Positions 33,661 through 45,518 of a stretch of 64,000 nucleotides of DNA are shown here, piece after piece. The stretch comes from Steromphala cineraria (Eukaryota; Mollusca; Gastropoda; Trochida; Trochidae). The notes beneath the pieces are model-generated. The model saw only the letters and a list, made by a program, of their open reading frames with translations. It did no database searches and had not been told where the DNA came from. The DNA is taken from the NCBI GenBank assembly GCA_916613615.1, contig OU744730.1, positions 23,190,406 through 23,254,405 on the forward strand, in the 5' to 3' direction. Positions within the stretch are counted from its first letter, which is position 1; every line of letters begins with the position of its first letter. A program made the position numbers and the translations under genes.

Positions 33661-34872
33661 AATATATAAAATTAATGCTTTTGCGGAAGTGAAAAACGCT
33701 TGACTGAATATAAGCTCAATCTATTGAGAGCCTGGAATTCGAAATTGCAAACAATGATGGTTGTCTAGTGCCTGGAACTGAATATTTCCAACAATTTCCC
33801 AAATTTTCCGGTGTTTCAAAGTATATAACCATTTATGATTACGATGAGCTTGTAACCGGATTTATATATGAGCATGAATCAACTATGCAATATATCATGA
33901 TATTGACAAGCCAGCTGACTACAAGACAAAGGTACGTGTGTATTGGCACAGGTGCATATATTCTTAGAGATAATCGGGACAATTGTTTTGAAGAAATCTA
34001 CTTTCCATTATACGTTATTCTTGCATACAATTTATCTCATCTAAATCAACTTTGTGTTTAATTGCGCAGTGCTGTAATAATCTTCTTCGTCATATATATT
34101 GCTCTCTTACATCATATATATGCATAGTAAATAACATTTATAATTCAATTACACGATTTCATTTATTGATCAACGGCGCAATGCTTGTGGTAAACTTAAA
34201 TAAGCTGGTTGTATGTCTTGGCAGTAGTGATGGGGTATCCATGAACATGTACATGTACAAACACGTGAGCTAAATGAAACACGACCGCAGTAATTATGAT
34301 CTACGCCTTCGTTTCGCTTTCTGTGTTTTTCATTTCTTTTCCCCATAAAATAATGCCCATCTCAAGAGCACCTGTCGTTCTCAATAAGTCACTTGTTGAA
34401 TTGCATTTCAAGGAAATCCTACCATCGAGGATACATTTTTCCAAAATGACATGACGACTTCATTGCTAATCTGGACTTAATAAATGCTGAATAAACTGTT
34501 CCGACAGCTTTTTCAGTTTCTTGCTTGATCAATTTTGAAGTAAATCCGAAAAAAAGAAACAATTTTGGTACAAAAAATAAGAATGTTTATCTTTGACGTG
34601 TTTGTGGCTATTTTATAATGGATGTACAAACAGAAGCACGCAATAGTTCCCTGGCGTCCAATTATTAAATCATTACTGATGTTTAAAGATCCCTATCTCA
34701 TCAAATGAAGCAATTATGGAGTTGTTTAACCTTTTGCAGATATGGAACTTGATTGATGGATCTAGATAGCTGATAACGTGTCAATACAATTTCCTTTGAC
34801 CCAGGTCGCTCTGACCAGAGCAATCTACCTATCAACTTCTTTGAGAGGCATTTTAATAGTTTGAATGACAAT
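33661..34872. other. No recognisable gene
   Basis: A 97-codon frame at 33768-34061 opens without Kozak, splice or family cues and is treated as chance. Otherwise nothing. Confidence 0.4.
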
Positions 34873-34949
34873 AATGCTGAGGAATATATGGATGACAACT
34901 TGAACATACAATGAACAAAGAAGTTGTCATCCATATATTCCTCAGCATT
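34873..34949. mobile_element. Short foldback repeat, family C (29-bp perfect arms)
   Basis: AATGCTGAGGAATATATGGA... at 34873-34901 is perfectly inverted at 34921-34949 around a 19-base spacer. A longer relative with the same arms lies at 52404-52536. Both share (C/T)AATGAACAAAGAAGTTG next to the right arm. Confidence 0.8.
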
Positions 34950-35319
34950 ACAATCTACCTATTACTTTGGATTGTTCCCGGAGAAAACTGAAAAAAGTAA
35001 TACGATTTCAAAACACACAATTATTAAGAGAACACATGTGACAACAAAGAAGATACTTCGAACGGGGGACAAGTTTATCGCAGAAAAAAGCTCAAAATGA
35101 CAACTTGTCATGTTTCAATCTATGGCACTTTGGGGGATATGATACGTGACACAAACGTGTCCAGGTTCGATATATCTATTTGCACTTTTGAGTGAAGGGT
35201 ATATTATTTTCTTGTTATGAATATCGTTTCAGTGTGTCAATAGATAAATTGAGCTTTACTGATAGCATTAAACAAATCAAAACAAAACAAATATCAAAAT
35301 ATATTTTGGTTTATATATA
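34950..35319. other. No recognisable gene
   Basis: AT-rich spacer with nothing supported. Confidence 0.4.
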
Positions 35320-35611
35320 TATATAAATAATAATAATAATGTGTATACTTATATTGCGCCTTTTCCACGTCCTAAGACATGCTCAAAGCGATACATTATT
35401 ACCCCGAAGGAGTGTACTTTCACAGCTGCTACTAAGCAGGTACCCATTTTAACAGCTGGGTGGACTGAGTGCAATGTGGATGAAGTGCCTTGTCCCAGGA
35501 CACAACACAGGATGAGACCCAAGTCACAAATTTTTGGTGTCTCCACCGGGATTCGAACCCAGGTCTCTGGCGTGAGAGGCCAGCATGCTAACCACTACAC
35601 CACTGTGCTCC
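35320..35611 (-). mobile_element. tRNA-Glu-derived SINE
   Basis: Read on the minus strand, the head (35611 to about 35545) is tRNA-like: GTGTAGTGGTTAGCATG as A box, anticodon stem CTGGC/GCCAG enclosing CTCTCAC (anticodon CUC, Glu), and GGTTCGAATCC as B box. The 3' acceptor half does not pair, so it is not a functional tRNA. The body contains GTGTCCTGGGACAAGGCACT, which resembles conserved central domains of metazoan SINEs (recollection, not searched). The tail ends in (ATT)n/(AT)n at about 35320-35340. Confidence 0.82.
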
Positions 35612-37370
35612 ACACATGTTAAACCTTAAGTGAGTTGCATTTGACAATAAATCATTGACTGTTTTATTCACAGTATAACCCGGTGGGCTTAATTCACAAG
35701 GGCAAGGGTTCGAACCCACCACGGTCTTATGAAATATTCTCTTTCGGTATATCTAGGTACGCTGATGTTATACAAGAGATGTTTACTCGTTTAGGCCGAC
35801 ATACACAGCCTTCACTGCAACTGTCGTATTAGTGATGATGTGATGAAATTCCTAATCACCTCTCCAACGTATTCAATAATCATTCACCAATCTTTAATCT
35901 TTTATTCTTTAATAAGGTGAATCTCTACATTGCCATTGATAAGACAGGAATTTGCTGTTTTAAGCCTATAATGTCAAAGATGCAAATAGTTTTACCATTG
36001 CTTGGAGGGTTTGGAATAAGGCAAGTGAACTAGATATCGCCGTCTTGTTTTATTGATTTACATAGCAGTTGGCGGGGTTAATTGTATCCTTTTTTATTAA
36101 ACGTTTTGGGACCCGGTACAATGTGTTTACCAATCTAATGAAACAAGACTATTCAGATGTAATCTCGTTTCCAGACAGTGTTTCTCATGGGACAATTGGT
36201 TTAGTAATTTGTATATTGATTGTATAAAGTTGTTTGCTAAAAGATATTCTAAAATCGGTCGTTTATTAAATTACCAAGACTAAAGAGGCTATAAGCAGCT
36301 TATGAAAACAGGGGATGTTGGGAAGGACAACTAATTCCTCAGGAATTGCCATAGCTTGGCTTTGAGTATGGTTGTTGCTTCATTGTACGGATTAGTCGCC
36401 CTCGATAATTATCGTGTGCAGCTACTTTAAATAGAAAGAGATTTTCTTTTGATGATTAATGTTTTTTAACTAAACATGAAAATACAAAATTACTTTCGAG
36501 AACTTTCAATGTTAATCAACATTATTATTGTTATATCTTACTTGCCTAAAATGGTAACCTCAAGAAGGTTCCATTCAATTGTTAATGCACATCCCAAATA
36601 AACCCAGTTCCAAATTTTTAGAAACTTTTAGATGTCGGGATTTGTTCAACAACAGCGTGCTGTTGAAAGCTTCAACGTTAAAATCTTATTTCATTTCTAT
36701 CGTATGCATCAATAGTTTATGGTTGTGTAAAAACATTTGTTGTCGTTGGTTAAAACATATTTCTAACCTTATCTACATTACTGATAAGACATAAAACGCC
36801 CCTATGCTTCTGCTGAAGACGTTTCATCTTGATTGTACTTTTTTCATATATTTTGAACTTTAGCATCAATAACTCAAAAAGTAGGTTACTGACTAGGACT
36901 TTTAATGTAACTTTTCCAGAATCAAAGGTTGATGTTGTACTTTTATCATAATTTTTAAATGACAAATGGCAATATACATATTATATAAATAATTTTTCTG
37001 TTTAATAATATTAAATGTATGACAAATGGAAACATACTCGTTAGATATATCAGTTTTATGTGTAATACTATTCTTTTTATTAAGTTAAAATACCCAATTT
37101 AGCTTTGGATAATTATGATGATTTTTTAGATTCAAATGAAACAAAAATGAAGAAATTTCTCCTTTTTGAGATAAAACGCCAAAACAAAAATCTTGTAAGA
37201 AAAAAGGTAAGGGAGATACACTTTTTATTTGAGCATGCTAATTTACAGGAATTTGTTTAATTAATTTTTATGATTGGTCCGAACCTCTTTATCATTGTCT
37301 TGTTTAATCCACATGTGTTCATATTAAAAATGTGGTTAGTTTACTACTATAACTTACTCTTTTGATTGCA
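35612..37370. other. Intergenic; possible tRNA-like relic and 3' splice site
   Basis: A B-box-like GGTTCGAACCC lies at 35707-35717, following a 35-base tRNA-like lead. At 37371 the sequence CTTTTGATTGCAG fits a splice acceptor just before the GPCR start codon. I see no coding exon between. Confidence 0.4.
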
Positions 37371-37388
37371 GTTGAAGATCGATGTAGA

Positions 37389-38540
37389 ATGGAATCAATA
37401 CTGACGATCTCTCCGTACCTCAACTTGACAGTCGCCCAATACATAAACCAGACCTACTCCAACAATTCGTCAGTGGAAATCAAAGCCGTGGGCGATGGCA
37501 ACTTCCATTTCTATGCATCTGGAGTGGTTGGATCTCTATTTGTTGTCCTTGGAATCATCGGCAACATCTTATCAATATGCGTACTAGGAAGTAAGCGGAT
37601 GCGTCAGGGTTCTGTGTCTGTGTGTGGTATTCTCCTTGCCCTATCTGTGTACGACCTTGTGTTCCTCATTGCTCATGGTCTGGCAGGGAACCTCCCCCAT
37701 GTTCTCCATCATCATGGTCATCGTATTGGACCAGCCCTCAGCATCATCTTCACCATCACGTACCCTATACTCCATATTGCACGGACCGGATCCGTGTATG
37801 CTACAGTCATGGTGACCATTGAGCGATGTATTGCAGTCATCAAACCTCTCAAGGCATCCATCGTTTTTACATCGGCCAAAACCAACAAGATCCTTGCGTC
37901 CATCTTCATCTTCAGCGTGTTCTTCAACATTCCTCGATGTACAGAGAATGTGTTGGTTAGTGAATCAGGAACGATTGTTGTGAAGAAATCTGCCTTTCAC
38001 GATACGTTATTCTTCCATACAATATATCTCATCTATATCAACTTTGTGTTCCATTTTGCAATTCCATTTGCCGTAATAGCATTATTCAATGCTCTTATGG
38101 TTTACACGCTTAGAAAGGTGACACGCCAGTACACAAAACCAAGCAAGTCCACGCTCGGCCATCGTAATTCCCAAAATGGGAAGAAGGCTCACACGGGAGC
38201 CGGAAATAAGCTTTCCGCCATTGTGCTGGCGGTAACCAGTGTCTTCTTCCTGTGCCATCTAGTTCCTGCTATTGCTCTTATAATGGAACAATCAGAAAAT
38301 GCGGACAGACTGGGTGAATGTTCCGAAGTTTGTTCGAGAGTTTCATCACTTGGAGAGACACTTATTCTGATCTGTTCAGCTACAAATTTTATCATATACT
38401 GTCTTTTTGGGCGAAAGTTCCGACTTGTGTTTAAATCAATGTTTTTCCCATGTCTTACTAACAGGAGGCGAGGATTTCTTTATAAGAAATCTAACCTTAA
38501 TTCTATGAAATCTGCCACTAGCATGGAGACTAATGCATGA
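37389..38540 (+). CDS. FMRFamide-receptor-like class A GPCR
   Basis: 383 codons in one exon. The first ATG is 37389, 18 bases after a good splice acceptor (CTTTTGATTGCAG, ending 37371), so an upstream non-coding exon is likely. The extracellular N-terminus has N-glycosylation sites NLT, NQT and NNSS. TM1 (44-66) has the GN pair. TM2 (78-100) has LALSVYDL with its Asp. TM3 ends in TIERCIAV, ERC in place of DRY. TM4 is followed by FNIPRCTE, a phrase typical of FMRFamide receptors. TM6 has FFLCHLVP, and TM7 has ATNFIIYCLFG, NFxxY for NPxxY. A basic tail follows. It should bind an RFamide-type neuropeptide at the plasma membrane and couple to G proteins. The ligand is inferred from family likeness. 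No cysteine is visible before TM3 or in loop 2 for the usual disulfide. Confidence 0.9.
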   Translation: MESILTISPYLNLTVAQYINQTYSNNSSVEIKAVGDGNFHFYASGVVGSLFVVLGIIGNILSICVLGSKRMRQGSVSVCGILLALSVYDLVFLIAHGLAGNLPHVLHHHGHRIGPALSIIFTITYPILHIARTGSVYATVMVTIERCIAVIKPLKASIVFTSAKTNKILASIFIFSVFFNIPRCTENVLVSESGTIVVKKSAFHDTLFFHTIYLIYINFVFHFAIPFAVIALFNALMVYTLRKVTRQYTKPSKSTLGHRNSQNGKKAHTGAGNKLSAIVLAVTSVFFLCHLVPAIALIMEQSENADRLGECSEVCSRVSSLGETLILICSATNFIIYCLFGRKFRLVFKSMFFPCLTNRRRGFLYKKSNLNSMKSATSMETNA

Positions 38541-39048
38541 CATACGGACGGTATTTATATGATGTTGTATTCATAATGATATTTGTTCACAAAACACTTG
38601 CTCAAAAAACCCTGGCTCAAATGAAAGGGTACAGTTTTCCTTTGTAATCGACAATGAATATATCTTGATACCGAAAATGGTATTGCTGAATCTCGATATT
38701 ATGAAAGAAAGGAGGCATTTTAACACAACACAAATCAATGTTCCACAAACCAAATAGGCAATTACCAAGGTAGTCAGGACCTGCTGGGGAAGGTTAATGG
38801 AACTGCCAGAAGTTCAATTGGCAGTGTTATAAAAAAAAATTCTATTTGCATACTGGTCATTATTTTGTTTTACATATTAACTTGTATATACACGTAAGAC
38901 ACATATATATGCATACGCGATATAGGTTAATCGGACAAATGTATCATTTTTGATTGTGGATTAGGAAATAAGGTTTTGAAAGTTAATTTAGTTGTACATA
39001 GTTTGTACTTGTTCTGGGGCTACATCATAAATGTTCTATTTTGTCATT

Positions 39049-39054
39049 AATAAA
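39049..39054 (+). terminator. Candidate polyadenylation signal for the GPCR
   Basis: AATAAA about 510 bases after the GPCR stop codon, the first clear hexamer I noticed downstream on the plus strand. It would give a 3' UTR of about half a kilobase. Confidence 0.4.
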
Positions 39055-39328
39055 TTATCCACTTTAAAATCCTGAAGGATGTTAATTAGGGATGTTCCTT
39101 GTTTGAATCGATGCATTTTGTTGTTGTTACTAAAATACATGTTTTGTATAATTTTGTGATTCCACAGGATACGTATTTATGCTTTTAAAATGATATTTGA
39201 CCAATATCCAAAGCGTTTTCATGAATTGATTCAATTGTTCATTCTACCCGTTTATATGCACCCGGATATAAGTTAAACTAATCCTAAATGAACGTTTTCT
39301 GACAATACTTATAATAATGAGGATACTT

Positions 39329-39680
39329 CATTCTCTCCCCACAGAGGCAGATTCAAGTCATGTTGATTTATCCTCTGTTGTATTACGACGAGTTTGTGGG
39401 ATAGTATTGGAGATGGCTGATTGGAGGCAATCAAACTTAGTTGTGCAATCAGCGACGCTGTTCTTAAATCATCATTTTGGCTACTGAAACAAGGCAAAGA
39501 CATTGTGATATGAACCACCCTTTCCATGCGAGAAGCCTTGTCATTTGATAAAGAAATTCAAATGTATTGAGATGAAAGTTTTTTTCCGCCAGGGGAAACT
39601 GCCGGAACCCACGGATTTCGTCGTAATAGAACAGAGGCTAATTCAACATGACTTGATTTGCCTCTGTGGGGAAGAGAATG
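39329..39680 (+). mobile_element. MITE family B, complete reference copy
   Basis: 352 bp, CATTCTCTCCCCACAGAGGC to GCCTCTGTGGGGAAGAGAATG. It is uninterrupted at GGCTACTGAAACAAGG, and so shows the empty site of the LINE insertion at 12376-16865. No obvious target duplication. Confidence 0.88.
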
Positions 39681-40192
39681 AGGACACTTATGATGCGATG
39701 AATCAACCACACAAAGGGCCATTCTCAGAGCGCTACACACTAGTGAACGTTTTTTTCATTCCATTAATTTCACTCCATTGGAGAATGCAACATAGTACGT
39801 AGAAAGTTATATATTTAAAAAAATATAGTTTCATTCTTTGGCGGTGCAACAAGGAACAATTCATTCTGACTTATATGTTTTCTATACATAGAAACATGTC
39901 AGGCAGACCCTATCTTTTGAGGTCTATAAAACTTTGACGTGCACTCTTAAAGAGCCGCTCGATGAGTTGTCGGGGGTCATATAAGCCAAACTTTATCAGT
40001 AGTGTAATCTGATCGAGAAATATCGGTTATTGAAGGAAAATATCATTTTACAGCTAATCGACGTCGTAAAGTGACAAAAGGTTTGAATTCATGATTATGG
40101 TCGAAAACCGGACGTTGACGTGCGTCAATCAGTCCAACGTAATTTCGGAAACGTATCTAAAGCAGTGAGGTTGAAAGTTACGAATTGATCAT
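39681..40192. other. No gene; old repeat remnant
   Basis: The block CTTAAAGAGCCGCTCGATGA at about 39948-39967 is diverged from one near 20720. GTCGAAAACCGGACG at about 40100 recalls a core found in other TTAA elements (45.2 and 50.1 kb). Confidence 0.4.
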
Positions 40193-40384
40193 GTTTCATA
40201 GAAGAAGAACACGTTCTTATGGATAATCAACTTCTTTATTGCATGAAATGCGATGTTTCGGTGTAGATATCAAGCAAGTGACGTCACTTGATTGATAACG
40301 GTGTTAGTATCTACACCGGAAAATCCCATTTCATGCAATAAGAAAAGTTGATTATCCATATGAACATGTTTTTCTTCATGAAAC
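40193..40384. mobile_element. Foldback element with CRE at its apex
   Basis: Arms of about 80 bases (GTTTCAT...GGTGTAGATA against TATCTACACC...ATGAAAC) with some mismatches. Near the apex is a perfect 16-base palindrome CAAGTGACGTCACTTG (40275-40290) containing the consensus cAMP response element TGACGTCA. No ORF. Confidence 0.8.
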
Positions 40385-41306
40385 CTGCTTCTTAAACGCC
40401 TCTCAAACGTGTTTCATAGGTAATATAACAAGTATTCATGTTACAAAGAAAAGTTGTGATTTTGCATGTGCGAATACACATGAATTTATGAATTTAATTG
40501 AAAACAAGTTGTTCATATAATTGGCATTTGGAAAGGAATATGTGAGATATTCTAACTAATATCATGAATTATGCCATTTAGGTTCGTATCTGAGCAAAAC
40601 AGGATATGTTGAAAATCACGGAGGTGCTTTTCAACATCTTAGCGTTTGAAAAGACTCACAATGACATTAAAATGGTTACTTTGATGAAATGGCCTTGTGA
40701 ATTTGGTAACTGTGTAAGCTTATCTGATTGAAATCAAATAATTTATTCGCTCACATTTTTCATATTATGTTGGTATTTGTCACTCATATATGATCTGACG
40801 GAGTTCCGTAGAGAACCATGTCCAGATGAACTTTGAACCGGAAATGACCCCGAATCCGACAGTCTATCAGTTTGTACATTGTAGGGTCGATCCTGATGCG
40901 ACCAATGAGATTCCAGCTTCTTCCGTCATTTCGGCGTATCGATAAAATTATTTAATTTCAAGGACATTGGGTTTAAGCCATATTTGGTTAACTAGGACGT
41001 GCCTGATGAGATACACGATAAACCTTATATGGTCTCCTTTCGATGGCAGCGTTAGGGACATTATCTAACGAATGAGAAAAATTGGCCTTGCAGCAGTAAT
41101 TTGTAAAAGAAAACGTACACGTTCGCTACCTTTCTTCAAAGATATAACATCAGCTTACGTAACATGTCAAGATAACATTTAAATTAAAGAAAAATCTTTT
41201 TGCCTCATTTGTTGAAAGTTCGTTAATGATCCATTTGATACATATGACCTTTAAATGTTGTGTCTATTGTATAATGTGAGTCATTCAATGCCTTTTATGG
41301 AACATA
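40385..41306. other. No recognisable gene
   Basis: AT-rich; nothing supported upstream of the possible signal-peptide exon. Confidence 0.4.
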
Positions 41307-41411
41307 ATGAAAACAACAATTCTTGTTTTTGCAGTTTTGTTATTTTTTACAGAAGTAACAAATGAAGCAGGCTACACCAGGGCTCTACATTTCAAACATT
41401 CCGAAGGTTAG
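41307..41411 (+). CDS. Possible first exon of a small secreted protein (signal peptide)
   Basis: ATG at 41307 gives MKTTILVFAVLLFFTEVTNE, a textbook signal peptide (Lys, about 12 hydrophobic residues, small or polar end), then AGYTRALHFKHSE. The coding run meets a splice-donor-like GAAG|GTTAGG at 41407, and an in-frame stop follows at 41409. If spliced there (phase 1), an acceptor TTCTTTTTTCAG ending at 42818 would continue the frame for 30 codons to a TAA at 42910. That second exon is AT-rich and low in information, so it is only a suggestion. Unidentified otherwise. Confidence 0.35.
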   Translation: MKTTILVFAVLLFFTEVTNEAGYTRALHFKHSEG

Positions 41412-44337
41412 GGATTCTTTATATTTAGAAATTAAGTTAATGATCTGCTTGAAATAATGAAAATCATTTTCTCTTTCAATAAATGCATGAATAACGATGA
41501 CTATGATAACAAATTGAACAAAATCCTTTTTTACTGAAATGTTTCGAAACAAAGAACTCTGAAATGTTGATTATGTGATTATTTTTTGTATTAAATATTA
41601 GAGTAAATAATGCCAGTTTAAGAGACCTTTAGTTCTTTTGCTTGAGTTTGTTTGACGCAACATGATATCGATGACACTTTGCTTAAAGTGCTATTCCGTG
41701 ATTTTCAACACGTGTTGTTTTGCTTTGAAACAAACGCATATAGCATAATTGATGGTAAAAGTCAAAACATCACTCACAGTCTGCGCAACTTGCCAATTAT
41801 ATGACCATTCTTGTTTTAATGAAAATCGCATTACATTCATATACATGTATTCGCGGAAGCCAAATCCACACGTCCAATTAAAACGAATACCAGTTATATA
41901 ATGAGGATATCAATATAATCAACTGTCATTCCGACTGCTATAGATAAGGTACAAAAATTACGTTTGACTGATTGACGGATATTGCCCGGATTTCAATCAT
42001 ATTCACAACTTTAAAACTTTATACTGTATCTATTTACCGTCGATTATCGCTAAAATGACACTTTCTTGCCACAGTCGATACTTCTCGAGCACTAGACTAA
42101 AATTTAGTCTATGAAATATTCAAAATAATTACTGTACCTTCATTTACATTATTTTATTTCTTGAGGCTTTTAATTCATATATGTGTATTCAGTCAATCTA
42201 GACTTGCAGTATTTAGACCTAGACTGTATAAAGGCTCCTATATTATACACAGTCATGAAGCAGGACTACTCGAGCACATGACACTGTTGATAACGTTTTG
42301 CATATGTGCGCAGTGGCTCTTAAAAATATAGATATTGAAGTCGCAGCGTAAATTTTTTCCCCACTCTTCATGTTTAAATCAAATTAGCAATATATGATGC
42401 GTTATGATTATTCCACCAAAGAGTCAATATTTATTATCGAGTCCATGTGCATCATTTAATATATCCGTACATCTCTTAATATCATCGTGACTAGTTAAAT
42501 TAACATTAGTGCGAATGTCAAGAAATTAATGTTCCAAATACATGTATGTCTTATGACGGCATGAACATTCAATAACGTTATGAAGATTACTGTATTACTG
42601 TATTGCATGACGTTTATACAAACACCCACATAACACATTTATAAAGGGTCTAATGTAAAGGAATGGTTAATTCTAAATATTAAAAAAATTAAACATGTAA
42701 AGGAATGTTAAATTTTAAATATTAAAAGAATTAAACATGGTGAACCTCGTTTTTAAGTTGTTGATACCTTCAATCGATATTACGCCTATATGTTATATAG
42801 ATCAAATTCTTTTTTCAGGCTTTTGGTTTTTAAAATTTAAATCGATAAATCAAATTATAACGGACAAACTTACAGAACTCTATTCATTAATTTCCTTAAC
42901 AGAGAATTAATGATATATATGTGCATCTACAATGGCAAAATACTATTCTCAGAAGAGAAATACTTTAAACTTATAATATAAAATATATGATTATGGCTAT
43001 AACCGCGAGTCCATACGATGGACAGCTGTCATTAATACATGTATCTGGTCACTTTTTCGTCAATAACCTCATATTTAAAGTTAGTCGTTACAGTAGTATG
43101 AATCTTCAAAATAACAAATTATGAATCTATTAAATTTAAAGAAAACTGCACAAAGGAAAAACTTGCAACAAATTTTTGCAACAAATTCAACTCAAAGAAT
43201 CTTAAATTCACTCGCAAATGTTGCATGATCTCAATAATTGATGAAAAAAGCACTTAAAATTCAACGTCCTGCTAGCCTCTTATCATGCATAAAAAAAGAA
43301 GTTTTTTTTGTATAAATGTCAACTAGGGATCAAAAATGTTATTTTTCATTTAAAAAATCCAGAGTTTAATGTGTAGTTTCTCCCAAAGGACAATAATTAT
43401 TTTTGGCCAAATTTCAGTACTCTTATTGTTATATCTGGAGTGATCAATACATCAGATAAATCAAAATATTAAAAGAGCACCAAAATTCATTTTACAAAAT
43501 AGGGGGTGCTTAATTAAATTCTTTGTGCATATATATCGGTGAAGAAGGCACATGTTTCTTATATTATACTATAATATTGAACTGCTGATTCGATTTTGTT
43601 GTTCGAATTGTAATCGTTTATTGGTGTTGTTATCCAGAGTTGCAATACCCTTGATAAGTTTTTTTTTAAATTAGGGATAAGACGCTTTTGGTGGTTTGTT
43701 TACTGTCCATATTCATATACATATTTTCCATGACTTTAAAAAGTGATAACTTTTTTAACTTTTTCTTTTTTATTGTTGTTCATTGAAACGAGCTATTGTA
43801 CACTTTATTTGCAACCTCAATAGTAACCTTGCGATTGAAATACATTTACAATTTTCTCATAAGTCGTTCAATATCTTGTATGTCTATCCTGAGCCTTCTC
43901 GCTTTTCTACGACTGACTAATAAGAAATTACTCATACGTCTTTCTCGGATTACATTGTACAAATACTGACAGAATTTCAGAGGCTATTTCTATCAAGGAT
44001 CCTAATATGAACTGTCAATCATCACACAGCTGCGTATTTTAAGTATGTTCACTCCCAGCGTACGAATGTAATTTGGAATGCCTTTACGAGCATCCCTGCA
44101 TATTTCTCAACGAAATCTCCATAAGTCAGCAACAGCTTTGGGTCATAGCCTATTTTGTACCTTTTCATTACATTCATTGATGTCATTGTGCTGATTTTGT
44201 TCTCAGGTTGTCTACATGGAATGTTTTAATCACAATATAAGAAAAAACGGAACTTAAAAAATATGACGCCATCTGTCTATTTAACCAAGCCAAATTTCGA
44301 AATTTCCTCACCACTGACCAGACAGACAGTTCAAACA
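41412..44337. other. AT-rich non-coding stretch
   Basis: No supported gene. TTAAAGTGCTATTCCGTG at about 41685 and TTGCCCGGATTTCAATCA at about 41980 look like relics of the TTAA family seen at 44898-45386. A tandem duplication of about 45 bp (TGTAAAGGAATG.TTAA...AATTAAACATG) lies at about 42653-42738. Confidence 0.4.
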
Positions 44338-44689
44338 GATGTCATGAAATGTTGATACAGCCTCTGTTCTAATTCGCCGAAATCCGCGAGTTTCTGCAGT
44401 TTCCCCTGGCGGTTACAAATTGCAACACAATCCTTTTGAATTTCTGTATTGATGATCATGATCAAATGACAACGTTTCTCGCATGGAAAGGGTGGTTCAT
44501 ATCACAATGCCGTTGCCATCATTTAGTAGCCAAAATGACGATTCAAGAACAGCGTCGCTGATTGCACAAATAGCTTTGATTGCCTCAAATCAGGCGTTCC
44601 CACATTCTATTCTCCCACAAACTCGGCGAAATATAACAGAGGCTGTATCAACATTTCTTGGCTTTATCTACCTCTGTGGGGAGAGAATG
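44338..44689 (-). mobile_element. MITE family B copy, one terminus lost
   Basis: The right end CCTCTGTGGGGAGAGAATG is intact. The left outer 30 bases are missing, so similarity begins at GTCATGAAATGTTGATAC. The interior matches the 39.3-kb copy in reverse orientation, including the GTTTCCCCTGGCGG block. Confidence 0.83.
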
Positions 44690-44694
44690 TTAGA

Positions 44695-44748
44695 ACAATT
44701 TATTTTCATTTCCCTGACCTCACCTTATATTCCCCCTAAAACGTACTA
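44695..44748 (+). mobile_element. Fragment of MITE family A
   Basis: CCTGACCTCACCTTATATTC then CCCCTAAAACGTACTAC matches the last 50-60 bases of the 23.08-kb copy. The terminal CCCCTTTAA is missing. It abuts the family B copy. Confidence 0.72.
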
Positions 44749-44897
44749 CATACAGATCAGCTTAAGGACCTATTTTAGTATAATGAAGTTTGGTTCTCCT
44801 TGTTTATGCAATCTGAGAACTCAAGATTCAAACATATTTTATTCAATGCAATGTATGTTTAAAGAAATTAATGCTTGTCTTACCAAGATTCAATTAA

Positions 44898-45386
44898 AGT
44901 GACACAGAGTATCTTTCTTAAAATTATATTTGGTTTTGATAAGCTAAAAAATATCTAATATGCTGAATGAAGTTCATATCTCATCACTGGACTTGCCAAT
45001 ACACGTGTATATCCATTTATGCATAATATTTCGAAAGTGCTTGATTGTATGGAAAAATCAAGAAAACATCTCAAATATTCGAAATCATGCATCCAATTAA
45101 TCTACCTGTTAGTTACAATACCCAAAAAACACTATCGAATCGAATATATCTTCCTGTCAGCTTATGACAAGGTTTCAAAATTACGTTTGGCGTATTTGCG
45201 CGCGCCACTCGAGCCACATTGTCCGGTTTTCGATCAAAATCCCGACTTTGAATGGTCGTATTTTCGCTCTAATGTGCTGATTGACCTTTAACTTGTTATT
45301 TTCAGTAACAGTTAGTGGTTCCCGATGATAAAACATCGATTTCAAAATGTGACATATGTGATCCTATCAACATACTCTGTGTCTCT
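44898..45386 (+). mobile_element. 489-bp TTAA-flanked non-autonomous element, family D
   Basis: TTAA at 44894-44897 and 45387-45390. TIRs are AGTGACACAGAGTATCTT and, inverted, AGAGACACAGAGTATG. The interior contains GTCCGGTTTTCGATCAAAAT, a core shared with sequence at about 50093-50120. No ORF of note. Confidence 0.75.
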
Positions 45387-45518
45387 TTAAGTATCTTTTT
45401 TCATTTAATGTTTAGTTGTCAAACAATTTAGGACCTTTATTAATTTCTGAAGCTGTATGTTACTTTTATGGTTTTATATTTGATGAAATTATTGACTTAC
45501 AATGTAGATTAACTATAA

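Noticed and set aside
35545..35611. Functional tRNA-Glu gene on the minus strand
   Set aside because: The 3' acceptor strand does not pair with the 5' strand, and the sequence runs on into a SINE body.
37362..37388. Extension of the GPCR N-terminus upstream of 37389
   Set aside because: It would begin at TTG and run across a convincing splice acceptor. The ATG at 37389 is the natural start.
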